Below are positions 47,952-55,537 of a stretch of 64,000 nucleotides of DNA, one piece after another. How positions within the stretch are numbered: position 1 is the stretch's first letter; each line of letters begins with the position of its first letter. This DNA is from Limnohabitans radicicola (GTDB lineage Bacteria; Pseudomonadota; Gammaproteobacteria; Burkholderiales; Burkholderiaceae_C). The stretch is from assembly GCF_014837235.1 (NCBI RefSeq), contig NZ_JACYFT010000002.1:62001-126000 (forward strand), given 5' to 3'. The notes beneath the pieces were generated by a model. It was not told where the DNA came from. It saw only the letters and a list, made by a program, of their open reading frames with translations, and did not search any database. The position numbers and the translations under genes are program-made.

Positions 47952-48920
47952 ATGAACAAACGCCTTTTCACCATCGCCCTGAGCGCAGCGCTGACGGCCA
48001 TCGCTTTGCCAGCGGTTGCGCAGACCTACCCCGCCAAGCCCATCAAGATCGTCGTGCCCTTCCCGGCAGGCGGCACGTCCGATGTGCTGGCCCGCATGAT
48101 CGGGCAGAAGATGGCCGATAGCTGGGGGCAGCCGGTGGTCATCGAGAACAAACCCGGATCGAGCGGTAACCTGGGCGCTGACGCGGTGGCCAAGTCTGCG
48201 CCCGATGGCCACACCCTGGTGCTGATGGACGTGGGCAACCTGGTCATCAGCCCGGCCTTGTTCAAGCTGCCCTTCAACGTGGCCAACGACTTTGCGCCTG
48301 TGGCCATGGTGGCGTATTCACCGCACCTGCTGGCCGTGAGCACCAAGGTGCCCGCCAACACGCCCGCTGAACTGGTGGCCTACGCCAAAGCGCAAAAAGG
48401 CAAGCTCAACTACGCGGTGGCCGCAGGCATGGGCAGCGCATCGCACCTGGCGGGCGTCATGTACGCCCAGCGCAGCGGCATCGAGTGGGGCTATGTGCCC
48501 TACAAAGGTGGCGCGCAAGCCATCACCGATTTGATCGGCGGCCAGGTGGACGTGATGTTCAACGGCATGGTCGCCACCTACCCGCATGTGAAAGCGGGCA
48601 AGATCAAATTGATCGCCCTCTCCAGTGCCAAACGCCATGCGCAGATGCCCGACATCCCCACCGTGGCCGAAAGCCTGCCCGGCTTTTTGACGGGCAGTTT
48701 TCAGGGGTTGCTGGCTCCGGCGGGCACACCCAAGGCGGTCATTGACAAACTGCACGCCGAAGTCCAGCGCATCACCGCCCTGCCTGAAGTGCGCGAGCGG
48801 CTGAACACTTTGGGCGCAGAGCCCTCCAGCATGAGCACGACCGATTTTGGCAACTGGCTCAAGGCCGAAATCCCGGCGATGGCGAAGATCGTCAAGGACG
48901 AGAAGATCACGGCGGACTGA
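47952..48920 (+). CDS. Bug-family (TctC) solute receptor, second of the aldarate cluster
   Basis: A 322-residue periplasmic receptor with leader MNKRLFTIALSAALTAIALP cleaved after AVA. The mature protein shows YPAKPIKIVVPFPAGGTSDVL, NKPGSSGNLGADAVAKSAPDG (partial) and YVPYKGGAQAITDLIGGQVD (20 residues). AGGAG precedes the ATG. It follows gudD by 24 bases and ends the operon. A second receptor suggests two different aldarate or uronate ligands. Confidence 0.92.
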   Translation: MNKRLFTIALSAALTAIALPAVAQTYPAKPIKIVVPFPAGGTSDVLARMIGQKMADSWGQPVVIENKPGSSGNLGADAVAKSAPDGHTLVLMDVGNLVISPALFKLPFNVANDFAPVAMVAYSPHLLAVSTKVPANTPAELVAYAKAQKGKLNYAVAAGMGSASHLAGVMYAQRSGIEWGYVPYKGGAQAITDLIGGQVDVMFNGMVATYPHVKAGKIKLIALSSAKRHAQMPDIPTVAESLPGFLTGSFQGLLAPAGTPKAVIDKLHAEVQRITALPEVRERLNTLGAEPSSMSTTDFGNWLKAEIPAMAKIVKDEKITAD

Positions 48921-48953
48921 ACAGGCGCAAGCAGCTGCACAGGCCGAGCCGGT

Positions 48954-49277
48954 TCACTGGCCTTGGGGTGGATTGACCCTCGATTCACGGATCACCTTGC
49001 AGATTTGCAGGAAGCCCGAAGCATAAAAATCGGCATGCCCCCGCTTCATGGCTTCCACATGCTCGGGATGGGTGCGCCACGCCTCCAACGATTCTTCTGA
49101 GTCAAAGCGATAAAGGCTGATGATTTCTCCATCATCGGCCTTGTACTTCTTGACTGACTGAAAGCCCGGCAGGGAGCCAACGATTTTGTACATCTTTGCC
49201 AGCAAAGTGTTGTACTCCTCCATGTTGACGTCCTCACGCATGGTGAGCCCACCGATCACAACAATTTCGTTCACCAT
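48954..49277 (-). CDS. small antibiotic-biosynthesis-monooxygenase (ABM) domain protein
   Basis: A 107-residue protein of the dimeric ferredoxin-like barrel (ABM) type. It has the repeated pattern of a strand, a helix (MEEYNTLLAKMYKIVGSLPG) and the RFDSEESLEAWRTHPEHVEA segment. No cofactor motif is seen. Many such proteins are small heme-, quinone- or aldehyde-handling enzymes; the role here is unknown. It is the last of four small minus-strand genes and lower in GC than the flanking operons. Confidence 0.8.
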   Translation of the reverse strand: MVNEIVVIGGLTMREDVNMEEYNTLLAKMYKIVGSLPGFQSVKKYKADDGEIISLYRFDSEESLEAWRTHPEHVEAMKRGHADFYASGFLQICKVIRESRVNPPQGQ

Positions 49278-49334
49278 ATTTTCTCCGGGTTCAGCAGGAA
49301 GCGAAGGGCATGGAACTCACCATGGCCAGATGTC

Positions 49335-49389
49335 TGCATCCGCAATGGATGCAAAACAGGACTCGCCCGACCGCTTCGGTAGAGTCCTG
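49335..49389. repeat. two tandem hairpins between the ABM and NTF2-like genes
   Basis: The first inverted repeat is TGCATCC/GGATGCA (49335-49341, 49347-49353). The second is CAGGACTC/GAGTCCTG (49357-49364, 49382-49389) with a short inner ACCG/CGGT stem. They fill most of the 121-base gap and have no T-run. Confidence 0.6.
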
Positions 49390-49398
49390 CGGTGCACA

Positions 49399-49770
49399 TC
49401 ATGGATGCAGGTAAAACACCTTGCTGACAATTTTCCAGTGCCCGTCGAACTTGACGAGATTGAAGAAATCGGTGAACCGATGGCCGGTCCAATTGTCAGA
49501 GTCAACGCGGACATTGGCGCATGTGCCCACGACATCGATCGAGGTGATCCTTGACTGGATGTCCTTGGCGGCACCATTCGAATCATTCCAGTCGAACAAG
49601 CCTTGAATGGGCCCTCCAAACAAATCAGGCCCGACGTAACCATAAATGGTGGCATCGTCATGGAATGCGGGCTTCATCGCCGCGCCTTTGCCAGTGCGAG
49701 CGCCATCGATGTAGTACTGCATGGTCTGTGTGATGGCATTGACTTCTTCAACGTAGGTGGGTTGGGACAT
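49399..49770 (-). CDS. NTF2-like (SnoaL/lumazine-binding type) small protein
   Basis: A 123-residue protein with the cone-shaped NTF2-like fold. The helix QTMQYYIDGARTGKGAAMKPAF, AFHDDATIYGYVG, then VVGTCANVRVDSDNWTG and FNLVKFDGHWKIVSKVFYLHP are the family pattern of the lumazine-binding-like group. A start at 49770 is favoured over 49776 by the AAGGA box at the right distance. A binding or isomerase role is possible, but the substrate is unknown. Low GC compared with neighbours. Confidence 0.8.
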   Translation of the reverse strand: MSQPTYVEEVNAITQTMQYYIDGARTGKGAAMKPAFHDDATIYGYVGPDLFGGPIQGLFDWNDSNGAAKDIQSRITSIDVVGTCANVRVDSDNWTGHRFTDFFNLVKFDGHWKIVSKVFYLHP

Positions 49771-49804
49771 GTTCATTCCTTGGGAGGAGGGGATAAAGCT
49801 GTTT

Positions 49805-49837
49805 CGCCGTGAAATGCTTTTTCAGCTGCACACGGCG
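49805..49837. repeat. inverted repeat in the gap between the NTF2-like and GYD genes
   Basis: CGCCGTG (49805-49811) and CACGGCG (49831-49837) pair around a 19-base loop. No T-run follows on the minus strand. It is the second gap in this cluster to hold a stem. Confidence 0.5.
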
Positions 49838-49862
49838 TTTGACGGGCGACTGCTGCCGCGGT

Positions 49863-50195
49863 TTATTTTTTGTTGGGCGCAGCGTATTTGGAAGCCTTGG
49901 AAGCGGCATTCTTCATTGCGGCCAACATGTCTTTTGTGGTTATCAATTCCTGGACATGGACTTGACTGAAACCGCCGCTGGCCATGGTGATCATCTGAGC
50001 TTCTGCGATTTGCGCTGCAGAGCCTTCAAGCAAGCAAACAATGTCACCGCTTGTCACCGAAAACATGATCTCTTTTGTCTTGATGCCCAGAGATTTGAAT
50101 AAGGTCTTTGCGGCTTGCCCGCGATCGTGGGAGGCGGCGAGCATGCCTTGGAAAGCCGCAGGGCTGTAGCGGCCATGAACCAGATAGGTTGCCAT
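49863..50195 (-). CDS. GYD-domain small protein
   Basis: A 110-residue GYD-domain protein. ATYLVHGRYSPAAFQGML, then KSLGIKTKEIMFSVTSGDIVCLLEG (partial) follow the family, in which the motif near GDIV gives the name; a lysine/alanine-rich tail ends it (SKYAAPNKK). The fold is a ferredoxin-like dimer like the ABM gene. The start at 50195 has AGGAG. Function unknown. Confidence 0.82.
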   Translation of the reverse strand: MATYLVHGRYSPAAFQGMLAASHDRGQAAKTLFKSLGIKTKEIMFSVTSGDIVCLLEGSAAQIAEAQMITMASGGFSQVHVQELITTKDMLAAMKNAASKASKYAAPNKK

Positions 50196-50261
50196 GTTTG
50201 ATTCTCCTGGTGTTTTTTGACAATTTCTTGATTGATGTGGGCCCAACTGATCAAGCCCGAG

Positions 50262-50292
50262 GCCAAGGGTCTGTGCAGGCCTGACCCTTGGC
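50262..50292. repeat. inverted repeat between the GYD gene and the first small gene
   Basis: A perfect 10-bp inverted repeat, GCCAAGGGTC and GACCCTTGGC, has an 11-base loop and no T-run. It lies 13 bases after the upstream gene's stop. Confidence 0.6.
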
Positions 50293-50304
50293 GCGGTTCA
50301 CGAT

Positions 50305-50616
50305 TCAGATGGGCATTTCACGAACCAGGTTGCTGCGGATCCATTCAGCTGTCCCTGAAGCATTGATTTTTGCCATCAAGGCCTGGACAGATTGTTCGCC
50401 CACCATCTTGTCCAGGCTTTTGCCATACGCTTCGTAGCTGGCCCAGTGCGCCGTGAAGACCAAATTGCCGATCTCGCCCACAGAGACCGTGTAGACCTTG
50501 ACTTCGGCGCCAGCGCTTCGCCATAAATCAGCAGCTTCTTTCATGTTGGCCATGATTTTGCTCATGTCGGAGCCGGGCAGGGGTTTGGACACGATTTGCA
50601 ATGCAACGGATGCCAT
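50305..50616 (-). CDS. small ABM-like protein, first gene of the four-gene cluster
   Basis: A 103-residue protein, by pattern another dimeric ferredoxin-like barrel, though I do not recognise the exact family. It starts ASVALQIVSKPLPGSDMSKI, has a helix with EAADLWRSAGAEVKVYTVSV and LVFTAHWASYEAYGKSLDKM. The ATG at 50616 has GGAG 6 bases before it. It follows an AT-rich 157-base promoter region and leads the small-gene cluster. Confidence 0.72.
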   Translation of the reverse strand: MASVALQIVSKPLPGSDMSKIMANMKEAADLWRSAGAEVKVYTVSVGEIGNLVFTAHWASYEAYGKSLDKMVGEQSVQALMAKINASGTAEWIRSNLVREMPI

Positions 50617-50773
50617 GATGTTCTCCATGAGGTTGATTGGAGATTCATCTTGATCTTTGTTAATTTTCTTGAGATTAGCAGTTACCCTAGCTTTTCCTAG
50701 TGCTTTAGTTTCATGCCCTGTGGCTGCAAGTGGCCGCGTTTGGCCGTTGCTTGCGTCCGCTGGATGACAGCTA
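50617..50773 (-). promoter_or_regulatory. AT-rich promoter region of the small-gene cluster
   Basis: The 157-base gap before the first small gene contains an AT-rich stretch about 50640-50705 with two CTAGG half-sites (CTAGC...CCTAG around 50689-50700). It is the only obvious promoter-like region for the cluster. No -35/-10 pair is called. Confidence 0.4.
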
Positions 50774-52102
50774 TCAGCGCAACACCTGCACCACCAAGCC
50801 CACCCCCACACACAGCCCCAGCACCTGATAGATGCTGCGCTGCTGTTTGATCAGCAGCCATGCCGCCACGCCGGTGAGCACAAAGGCCCAGAAGTCGGGC
50901 AGCATGTGCCAGCCACCGGGTAGCCAGGTCTGGCGGGCAAACACCCCGGCCAGTTGCACCATGACGCCAATCAGAGCGGCGGTGATGGCCTGCAGCGGAC
51001 CTTGCAAGGCGGGCATCTGGCGGGTCGATTCGACCAGCGGGCCACCAGCCAGGATGAACACGAACGAGGGTAAAAAGGTGAACCAGGTCACCACGCACGC
51101 GGCGATGATGCCGCCCAGCAGCGGGTACCCGGTGATGGCCTGGCTGTGCCCGCCCAGAAAGCCCACGAAAGCCACGATCATGATCAGCGGACCGGGCGTG
51201 GTTTCGCCCAGCGCCAGGCCGTCCATCATCTGGGCGGCGGTGACCCAGCCGTATTGCGTCACGGCAGCGTGGGTCACGAAGGGCAGCACGGCATAGGCCC
51301 CGCCAAAGGTCAGCAGCGCCGCTTGCGTGAAAAAGCCGCCCATGCGGGTCAGGGTGTGGTGTCCGCCCAGCAGCAAGGCCAATGCGCCCAGCGTCACCAC
51401 CCACAGGCCCACGCCGATGGCACTGGTTTTGATCAGACGGTCATGGCCGGAGAGAGTGTGTGCGGGCGCAGGGCTGTGGTCGTCCAGCCAGGCTGGGCCG
51501 TCGCTGGTCACTGTGGGCTTGGCCGCAGCGTGCGCTGAAGCGGTTGCGGGCAGAGCGTTTTTCTTTTGCATGTGCCAGCCCGTGAATGCCGCTGCGACCA
51601 CGATGAGCGGGAAGGGCACCTCCCAGATCATGCCCAGCAAGGACAGTCCTGCCACCCACCACAGCCAGCGCGCTTTGAGTGTGCGCATGCCGATGCGGTG
51701 CACGGCCTGGATCACCAGCGCCGTCACGGCGGGCTTGAGGCCCCACAAAATGGCCTGCCCCCAGGGGTGTTGGCCCCAGGCGCTGTAGGCCCATGCCAGC
51801 ACGATCATCAGCAGCAATGACGGGAGCACAAACAGCGCGCCGGCCGCGATGCCCCCACGCGTGCCATGCATGAGCCAGCCCATGTAGGTGGCCAGTTGCT
51901 GGGCTTCGGGGCCGGGCAGCAACATGCAGTACTGCAAAGCGTGCAGGTAGCGTTTTTCGGAAATCCAGCGACGGCGCTCCACCAGCTCCGTGTGCATCAA
52001 TGCGATCTGTCCTGCAGGACCGCCAAAGCTGACACAGCCCAGCCAGAACCAGAATCGGAGGGCTTCGCGGAATGAGACCGGGGCAGCAGCAGGGGTGTTC
52101 AT
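50774..52102 (-). CDS. chrA: chromate efflux transporter ChrA
   Basis: A 442-residue CHR-family carrier of the long, two-domain type, moving chromate out of the cell by chemiosmosis. Each half has the family motif: FWLGCVSFGGPAGQIALMH near residue 25 and LLTFGGAYAVLPFVTHAAV in the second half, with PGP pairs (MLLPGPEAQQLATYMGW and ETTPGPLIMIVAFVGFLGGH). About ten hydrophobic segments. The ATG at 52102 overlaps the stop of the small gene upstream (ATGA). Chromate is the family substrate; not proven here. Confidence 0.92.
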   Translation of the reverse strand: MNTPAAAPVSFREALRFWFWLGCVSFGGPAGQIALMHTELVERRRWISEKRYLHALQYCMLLPGPEAQQLATYMGWLMHGTRGGIAAGALFVLPSLLLMIVLAWAYSAWGQHPWGQAILWGLKPAVTALVIQAVHRIGMRTLKARWLWWVAGLSLLGMIWEVPFPLIVVAAAFTGWHMQKKNALPATASAHAAAKPTVTSDGPAWLDDHSPAPAHTLSGHDRLIKTSAIGVGLWVVTLGALALLLGGHHTLTRMGGFFTQAALLTFGGAYAVLPFVTHAAVTQYGWVTAAQMMDGLALGETTPGPLIMIVAFVGFLGGHSQAITGYPLLGGIIAACVVTWFTFLPSFVFILAGGPLVESTRQMPALQGPLQAITAALIGVMVQLAGVFARQTWLPGGWHMLPDFWAFVLTGVAAWLLIKQQRSIYQVLGLCVGVGLVVQVLR

Positions 52103-52503
52103 GTCGGGATGACTTCTTGTTCCAGGGTGTGCACGAATGCCGAGTCGCCAGTCAGGCAAAGACTCAGCGTGAGTCGGGTGGCAGGTACCGAAGACCACTG
52201 TACATGTTGCGCATCCCAGTGCCAGTCCAGCGGGGCGCCGTCTTCGTGGCGAACTTGCAAGTCGCAGTCCCAAGCGTGGCCCTCGTCCAGTGGGCCGGGT
52301 TGGCCGTGCTGCGCGTGCAGGTGATCGAGCAGACGGGTCACTTCGGACAACAAAGCCGTGTTGTGCGCTGGCGCAGGGCTGGCCAAAGCGTCCCAGCCGA
52401 CGGTGCCGTGCGTGTCTTCGCTCTGGTCAAACTCAAGAAATTGCAATGCCATGACCGCTGAATCGGTAAAACCCGATTGTCGCAGGGTGTTTGCGTCGCT
52501 CAT
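52099..52503 (-). CDS. hypothetical protein upstream of chrA
   Basis: A 134-residue acidic soluble protein I do not recognise. Seen: a serine/threonine-rich start, a central LLDHLHAQHGQPGPLDEGHAWD stretch, several tryptophans (WDCDLQVRHEDGAPLDWHWD, partial) and a beta-rich end (TRLTLSLCLTGDSAFV). It has no cysteine motif of a metal site. The 4-base overlap with chrA suggests coupled translation and possibly a role in chromate handling. It is divergent from the next GntR gene. Confidence 0.6.
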   Translation of the reverse strand: MSDANTLRQSGFTDSAVMALQFLEFDQSEDTHGTVGWDALASPAPAHNTALLSEVTRLLDHLHAQHGQPGPLDEGHAWDCDLQVRHEDGAPLDWHWDAQHVQWSSVPATRLTLSLCLTGDSAFVHTLEQEVIPT

Positions 52504-52534
52504 TTATGCAAGAGGTGTGTAGAAAACCTGCTTT

Positions 52535-52604
52535 GGATACAGAGAAACCCTTGTTTGCTTAAAAAATGGGCGAAATTGGGCTTGTTTGGTGCTTTCTGTA
52601 TACA
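52535..52604. promoter_or_regulatory. inverted half-sites and TGTATACA palindrome before the GntR/liv operon
   Basis: GATACAGAGAAA (from 52536) and its near-complement TTTCTGTATAC (52593-52603) face each other about 45 bases apart. The second contains the perfect palindrome TGTATACA (52597-52604). This arrangement in the 133-base divergent gap suits an FCD-type GntR autoregulator. Half-site matching was done by eye. Confidence 0.5.
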
Positions 52605-52636
52605 TAATCCGCATCTCGATGCCCAAGCCCTGTTCC

Positions 52637-53407
52637 ATGTCAGCCGTACCCGTTCGATCACGTCAGGTGTTGATGCCCAGCGATGAGGGCGGCTCCCAAG
52701 CCGTCAAGGCACAGCAGCGCCTGCGTGAATTGATCCTGGCCGGGCAGCTGGCGTCGGGAGCCCGCATCGCGGAGCTGGCGTTGGTGGACTTGCTGGGTGT
52801 CTCGCGCACACCGATCCGTGCAGCCCTGATGCGGCTTGAGCAGGAGGGTCTGCTGCAGGCCTTGCCCGGTGGCGGCTATGCCGTGCGCACGTTTTCCGAG
52901 CGCGAGGTGGGCGATGCCATCGAGCTGCGTGGCACGCTCGAAGGCCTGGCTGCGCGACTGGCGGCCGAGCGCGGGGTGAGCCGTGTCTCGCTGGCGCAAG
53001 CCCGTGATTGCCTGGACCAGATTGACCGCGTGCTGCAGGACCCTTCGCTCAGCGACGAGATGTTTTCCGAATATGTGCAGCTCAATGCGCGATTTCACCG
53101 CTTGCTGGCCGACATGCCCGGCAGCGAGGTGCTCTCGCGCGAGATCGAGCGTGCTGCCAGCTTGCCTTTTGCATCACCTTCGGGTTTTGTGGGGGTGCAG
53201 GTCAACAATGCCCCGGCGCGCGACATGCTGGTGGTGGCCCAGCACCAGCATCGGCAGGTGCTGGATGCGATCGAGCGTCGCGAAGCCGGGCGGGCAGAAG
53301 CGCTGATGCGGGAGCACTCGCGCATCGCCCGCCACAACATGCAGCTGGCGGTGCGCGACCCACAGGCCACAGCCATGCCTGGCGTGCAGCTGATTCGGCA
53401 GACATGA
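52637..53407 (+). CDS. GntR-family (FCD) transcriptional regulator of the liv/van operon
   Basis: A regulator of about 256 residues. The winged helix includes RELILAGQLASGARIAELALVDLLGVSRTPIRAALMRLEQEGLL (partial) followed by GGGYAVRTF, and then an FCD ligand domain with FHRLLADMPG and HQHRQVLDAIERRE. Start uncertain: ATGs at 52619, 52637 and 52673 are possible, the last having AGG at a good distance. It lies immediately before the livK-type gene and probably controls the whole cluster with an aromatic acid as effector. Confidence 0.85.
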   Translation: MSAVPVRSRQVLMPSDEGGSQAVKAQQRLRELILAGQLASGARIAELALVDLLGVSRTPIRAALMRLEQEGLLQALPGGGYAVRTFSEREVGDAIELRGTLEGLAARLAAERGVSRVSLAQARDCLDQIDRVLQDPSLSDEMFSEYVQLNARFHRLLADMPGSEVLSREIERAASLPFASPSGFVGVQVNNAPARDMLVVAQHQHRQVLDAIERREAGRAEALMREHSRIARHNMQLAVRDPQATAMPGVQLIRQT

Positions 53408-53454
53408 TGCCCAGACCAGATTTTCAACCCCTTCATTTCAACCAGGAGACTTCC

Positions 53455-54621
53455 ATGCAAAAACGACAATTCCTGAGCGCAGTGGCCTGTGCTGCGCTGG
53501 CGCTGTCCGCGCAGACAGCCATGGCCCAAGACACTTTCAAGATCGGCCTGATCCTGCCCATGACCGGGCCGTTTGCCTCGACGGGCAAGCAGATCGAAGC
53601 CGCTGCCCGCCTGTACATGGCCCAGAATGGCTCGACCGTGGCAGGCAAGAAAGTCGAATTGATCGTCAAGGACGACACCAGCGCACCGGACGTGACCAAG
53701 CGCATCGCGCAAGAGCTGGTGGTCAATGAGAAGGTGAGCGTGCTGGCCGGTTTTGGCCTGACGCCGCTGGCACTGGCCACGGCCCCGATTGCCACGCAAT
53801 CGAAAACGCCGCTGGTGGTGATGGCTGCGGCCACATCGAGCATCACCCAGGCTTCGCCCTTCATCGTGCGCACCAGCTTCACGCTGCCTCAGGCCGCGGT
53901 CGCCATCGCTGACTGGGCACCGAACAACGGCATCAAGAAGGTCGTGACCCTGGTGTCGGATTACGGCCCAGGCATCGACGCTGAAAAGTACTTCAAGGAG
54001 CGCTTGCTTTTCAACGGCGGGCAGGTGCTTGACTCACTGCGCGTGCCCATGCGCAATCCGGACTTCGCACCTTTCCTGCAAAAAGTGCGTGACCTCAAAC
54101 CCGACGCGGTCTATGTGTTTGTGCCATCGGGCGCAGGTGCTGCGCTCATGAAACAGTTTGCCGAGCGCGGTATGGACAAGGCCGGCATCAAGCTCATCGG
54201 CACGGGGGACATCACCGACGACGATATCTTGAACAGCATGGGCGATGTGGCCAACGGCGTGGTCACCTCGCACCACTATTCGGCCTCACACAACTCGCCG
54301 CTGAACAAGAAATTTGTGGCAGCCTTTGAAAAGGCCAACAACGGTCTGCGCCCCAACTTCATGGCGGTGGGCGGCTATGACGGCATGCGCGTGATTTACG
54401 AAGCTGCCAAAGCCACCAAAGGTGCAGGGGGTGAGGCCTTGCTTGAGGCCATGAAGGGTCAGGTCTTTGAAAGTCCACGTGGCCCGATGTTCATCGATGC
54501 ACAAACCCGTGATGTGGTGCACAACATCTACATCCGCAAGGTCGAAAAGGTCAATGGCCAGCTCTACAACCAGGAGTTTGCGACGATCAAGGACGTGAAA
54601 GATCCAGGCAAGACCAAGTAA
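53455..54621 (+). CDS. Liv-type ABC transporter substrate-binding protein
   Basis: A 388-residue periplasmic receptor (Peripla_BP_6 type). The signal peptide is MQKRQFLSAVACAALALSAQ with cleavage after AMA. The mature start DTFKIGLILPMTGPFASTGKQ and later LVVMAAATSSITQASPFIVR and KPDAVYVFVPSGAGAALMKQ match relatives that bind aromatic acids as well as branched amino acids. AGGAG precedes the ATG at 53455. Downstream VanA suggests a methoxylated aromatic acid such as vanillate; inferred. Confidence 0.9.
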   Translation: MQKRQFLSAVACAALALSAQTAMAQDTFKIGLILPMTGPFASTGKQIEAAARLYMAQNGSTVAGKKVELIVKDDTSAPDVTKRIAQELVVNEKVSVLAGFGLTPLALATAPIATQSKTPLVVMAAATSSITQASPFIVRTSFTLPQAAVAIADWAPNNGIKKVVTLVSDYGPGIDAEKYFKERLLFNGGQVLDSLRVPMRNPDFAPFLQKVRDLKPDAVYVFVPSGAGAALMKQFAERGMDKAGIKLIGTGDITDDDILNSMGDVANGVVTSHHYSASHNSPLNKKFVAAFEKANNGLRPNFMAVGGYDGMRVIYEAAKATKGAGGEALLEAMKGQVFESPRGPMFIDAQTRDVVHNIYIRKVEKVNGQLYNQEFATIKDVKDPGKTK

Positions 54622-54670
54622 GCACAGCGCTTGACCGGAACAACCCTTCTGGTCTGCTCGAAAGTCTTTC

Positions 54671-55537
54671 ATGCTGACCCTTCTTTTTGACGGCATCGCC
54701 TACGGCATGCTGCTCTTCATCCTGGCCGTGGGCCTGTCGGTGACCATGGGCCTGATGAACTTCATCAACCTGGCCCACGGCGCTTTTGCCATGGTGGGTG
54801 GCTACATCACGGTGGTGCTGATGCAGCGCTTCGATGTGCCCTTCCTCTTGTGCCTGCCATTGGCCTTTGCCGGTGCGGCCTTGCTGGGCGCGGTGCTGGA
54901 GGGCACGGTGTACCGGCCCATGTACCGCAAGCCGCATCTGGACCAGGTGTTGTTTTCCATCGGCCTGGCCTTCATGGCCGTGGCGGCGGTGGACTATTTC
55001 ATGGGCTCGCAGCAGCAGATCATGCAGCTGCCCGAATGGTTGCGGGGGCGCACTGAATTGTGGGATGGGGCCCTGGGTATGGGCCACTACCGCCTGTTCA
55101 TCATCGCCGTGTGCGCGGTGCTGACGGTGGCGCTGCAATACGTGCTCACCCGCACCCGCTTTGGCAGCCGCCTGCGCGCCAGTGTGGACGACAGTCGCGT
55201 GGCCGCAGGCCTGGGCATCCCGGTCAACCAGGTGTTTGCGCTGACCTTTGCGGTGGGCTCGGGCCTGGCGGGCCTGGGCGGTGCACTGGGTGCCGAAGTG
55301 CTGGGGCTGGACCCGACTTTTCCGCTCAAGTTCATGGTGTACTTTTTGATCGTGGTCGCCGTGGGCGGCACCTCGTCCATCACTGGCCCGCTGCTGGCCG
55401 CGCTGCTGCTGGGTGTGGCCGATGTGGCGGGTAAATATTACGTGCCCAAGCTGGGCGCTTTCATTGTGTATGCGCTGATGATCGCCATTCTGATCTGGCG
55501 GCCGCAAGGTCTGTTTGTGCGCAAGGGGGGCAAGTGA
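54671..55537 (+). CDS. Liv-type ABC transporter permease (LivH-like)
   Basis: A 288-residue inner-membrane permease with eight hydrophobic segments. The family motifs LMNFINLAHGAFAMVGGY near the N-terminus and GSRLRASVDDSRVAAGLGIPVNQVFALTF (partial) in the middle (EAA-type loop) are present. It forms the channel with the LivM-like partner; their genes overlap by ATGA. Confidence 0.92.
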   Translation: MLTLLFDGIAYGMLLFILAVGLSVTMGLMNFINLAHGAFAMVGGYITVVLMQRFDVPFLLCLPLAFAGAALLGAVLEGTVYRPMYRKPHLDQVLFSIGLAFMAVAAVDYFMGSQQQIMQLPEWLRGRTELWDGALGMGHYRLFIIAVCAVLTVALQYVLTRTRFGSRLRASVDDSRVAAGLGIPVNQVFALTFAVGSGLAGLGGALGAEVLGLDPTFPLKFMVYFLIVVAVGGTSSITGPLLAALLLGVADVAGKYYVPKLGAFIVYALMIAILIWRPQGLFVRKGGK

